Part shown: piece after piece, positions 31,954 through 32,791 of the stretch
How the letters are laid out: each line of letters begins with the position of its first letter
How positions within the stretch are numbered: position 1 is the stretch's first letter
NCBI GenBank assembly: GCA_003449195.1
Contig: DMID01000160.1
Coordinates: 1-32,791, forward strand
DNA: 32,791 nt
Reading direction: 5' to 3'
Source of the DNA: Lysobacteraceae bacterium
Lineage (GTDB): Bacteria; Pseudomonadota; Gammaproteobacteria; Xanthomonadales; Xanthomonadaceae
The notes under the pieces: generated by a model
What the model was told of the DNA's origin: nothing
The model's input: only the letters and a program-made list of their open reading frames with translations
Database searches by the model: none
Translations under genes and position numbers: made by a program

Positions 31954-32791
31954 ATGACCGATTCCGCCGACTCCTCTGGTTCCCGCCCGTTTCCCGCCCG
32001 CATCCTCGACGGCCGCCAGATTGCCGAAGACCTGCTCGATTCGCTCAAGGTGCGGGTCGATGCGCGCTTGGCGCAGGGCTTGCCGCGGCCGGGGCTGGCG
32101 GTGGTACTGGTGGGCGGCGACCCGGCTTCGTCCGTGTACGTGCGCAACAAGCGCCGTGCGGCGGAAAAGGTCGGCATCGAAGCCTTCGATTTCGATCTGC
32201 CCGAAGGCACCACGGAGGCCGAGTTGCTGGCGCTGATCGACCGCCTCAACGTCGATCCCAAGGTGCACGGCATCCTCGTGCAGCTGCCGCTGCCGGGCAT
32301 TCCCGATGCCACCCGGCTGATCGATCGGATCGACCCGCGCAAGGACGTGGACGGTTTCCACCCGACCAACATCGGCCATCTGGCATTGCGCCAGTTCGGC
32401 CTACGCCCGTGCACGCCGCGCGGCATCGTCACCTTGCTCAGCCACACCGATCAGCCGGTACGCGGCCGCAACGCCACCATCGTCGGGGTGTCCAACCACG
32501 TCGGCCGGCCGATGGCGCTGGAGCTGCTGATTGCCGGCTGCACCGTCACCTGCTGCCACAAGTTCACCCCGCGCGAGGTGCTGCAGGCGCGCGTGGCCGA
32601 GGCCGACATCCTCGTCGTCGCGGTCGGCAAGCCGGGGCTGGTGCCGGGCGAGTGGGTCAAGCCGGGCGCGGTGGTGATCGACGTGGGCATCAACCGGCTG
32701 GACGACGGCCGGCTGGTGGGCGACGTCGGTTTCGAGGCCGCCGCACAACGTGCCAGCTGGATCACGCCGGTGCCGGGCGGCGTCGGCCCGA
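31954..32791 (+). CDS. folD: Bifunctional methylenetetrahydrofolate dehydrogenase/cyclohydrolase (3' end outside window)
   Basis: The frame from ATG at 31954 is open to the window end (279 codons), so the C-terminus is missing. FolD interconverts 5,10-methylene- and 10-formyl-tetrahydrofolate with NADP+. Visible: an N-terminal extension MTDSADSSGSRPFPA, then ILDGRQIAEDLL, the catalytic YVRNK (Y-x3-K) motif, HGILVQLPLPG, DPRKDVDGFHP, the cofactor loop VGVSNHVGRPM, and the C-terminal TPVPGGVGP. HV replaces the common IV after the SN of the dinucleotide loop. GACAAT at 31912-31917 is a possible -10, inside a short GTCCC/GGGAC repeat. Confidence 0.95.
   Translation, partial: MTDSADSSGSRPFPARILDGRQIAEDLLDSLKVRVDARLAQGLPRPGLAVVLVGGDPASSVYVRNKRRAAEKVGIEAFDFDLPEGTTEAELLALIDRLNVDPKVHGILVQLPLPGIPDATRLIDRIDPRKDVDGFHPTNIGHLALRQFGLRPCTPRGIVTLLSHTDQPVRGRNATIVGVSNHVGRPMALELLIAGCTVTCCHKFTPREVLQARVAEADILVVAVGKPGLVPGEWVKPGAVVIDVGINRLDDGRLVGDVGFEAAAQRASWITPVPGGVGP

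Noticed and set aside
30589..32379. A 596-codon minus-strand frame over LtrA and folD
   Set aside because: It lies antisense to two recognised genes and spans their gap; no homology is recognisable.

Overview
The window reads as a housekeeping stretch of a GC-rich gammaproteobacterial chromosome, most likely from the Xanthomonadales (Lysobacterales). The grounds are the gene order cmk-rpsA-ihfB-lapB-(WecA/WbpL-type transferase)-(CapD/WbpM-type dehydratase)-galU, the order ndk-rlmN-pilF-rodZ-yfgM-bamB-der without ispG and hisS, a 41-residue zinc-ligand-poor L36, and the protein families themselves. Placement is by recognition; no database search was run. I saw no tRNA, rRNA, insertion sequence, prophage, CRISPR array or compositional island.

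Layout. 1-3169 (+): the tail of a gene I take for an RND adaptor, then an RND inner-membrane pump. 3188-7004 (-): aguA, aguB, a GNAT acetyltransferase and a TraB/PrgY-family membrane protein, tightly packed and probably one operon built on agmatine-to-putrescine conversion. 7075-7637 (-): a small exported protein and rpmJ, each followed by a hairpin. 7843-16058 (+): cmk, rpsA, ihfB, lapB, a polyprenyl-phosphate sugar-1-phosphate transferase, a membrane nucleotide-sugar dehydratase and galU, closed by a perfect two-way terminator. This links translation and nucleoid proteins to envelope polysaccharide synthesis and LPS control. 16173-20502 (-): TetR regulator, a dehydrogenase/hydratase fusion and a thiolase, which form a beta-oxidation operon with a PsrA-type palindrome at its head. 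20705-27339 (+): ndk, rlmN, pilF, rodZ, yfgM, bamB and der, many with overlapping start and stop codons. 27398-28534 (+): a rhodanese-MoeB fusion. 28510-30343: a LysR regulator divergent from a short-chain dehydrogenase. 30670 to the end (+): an LtrA-family membrane protein and folD, which runs off the window.

No wholly new system is evident. The points most worth following are regulatory: an intrinsic terminator in the ndk leader with alternative pairings, another in the cmk-rpsA spacer ahead of an rpsA start without a Shine-Dalgarno, the PsrA-like operator over the tetR-fad promoter, a probable leaderless moeB, and an inverted repeat between the LysR and SDR genes. Also notable are the agu-GNAT-TraB operon and a polysaccharide locus reduced to its two end genes. 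Because GC is high, long open frames lie antisense or out of frame to nearly every real gene; these were discarded.
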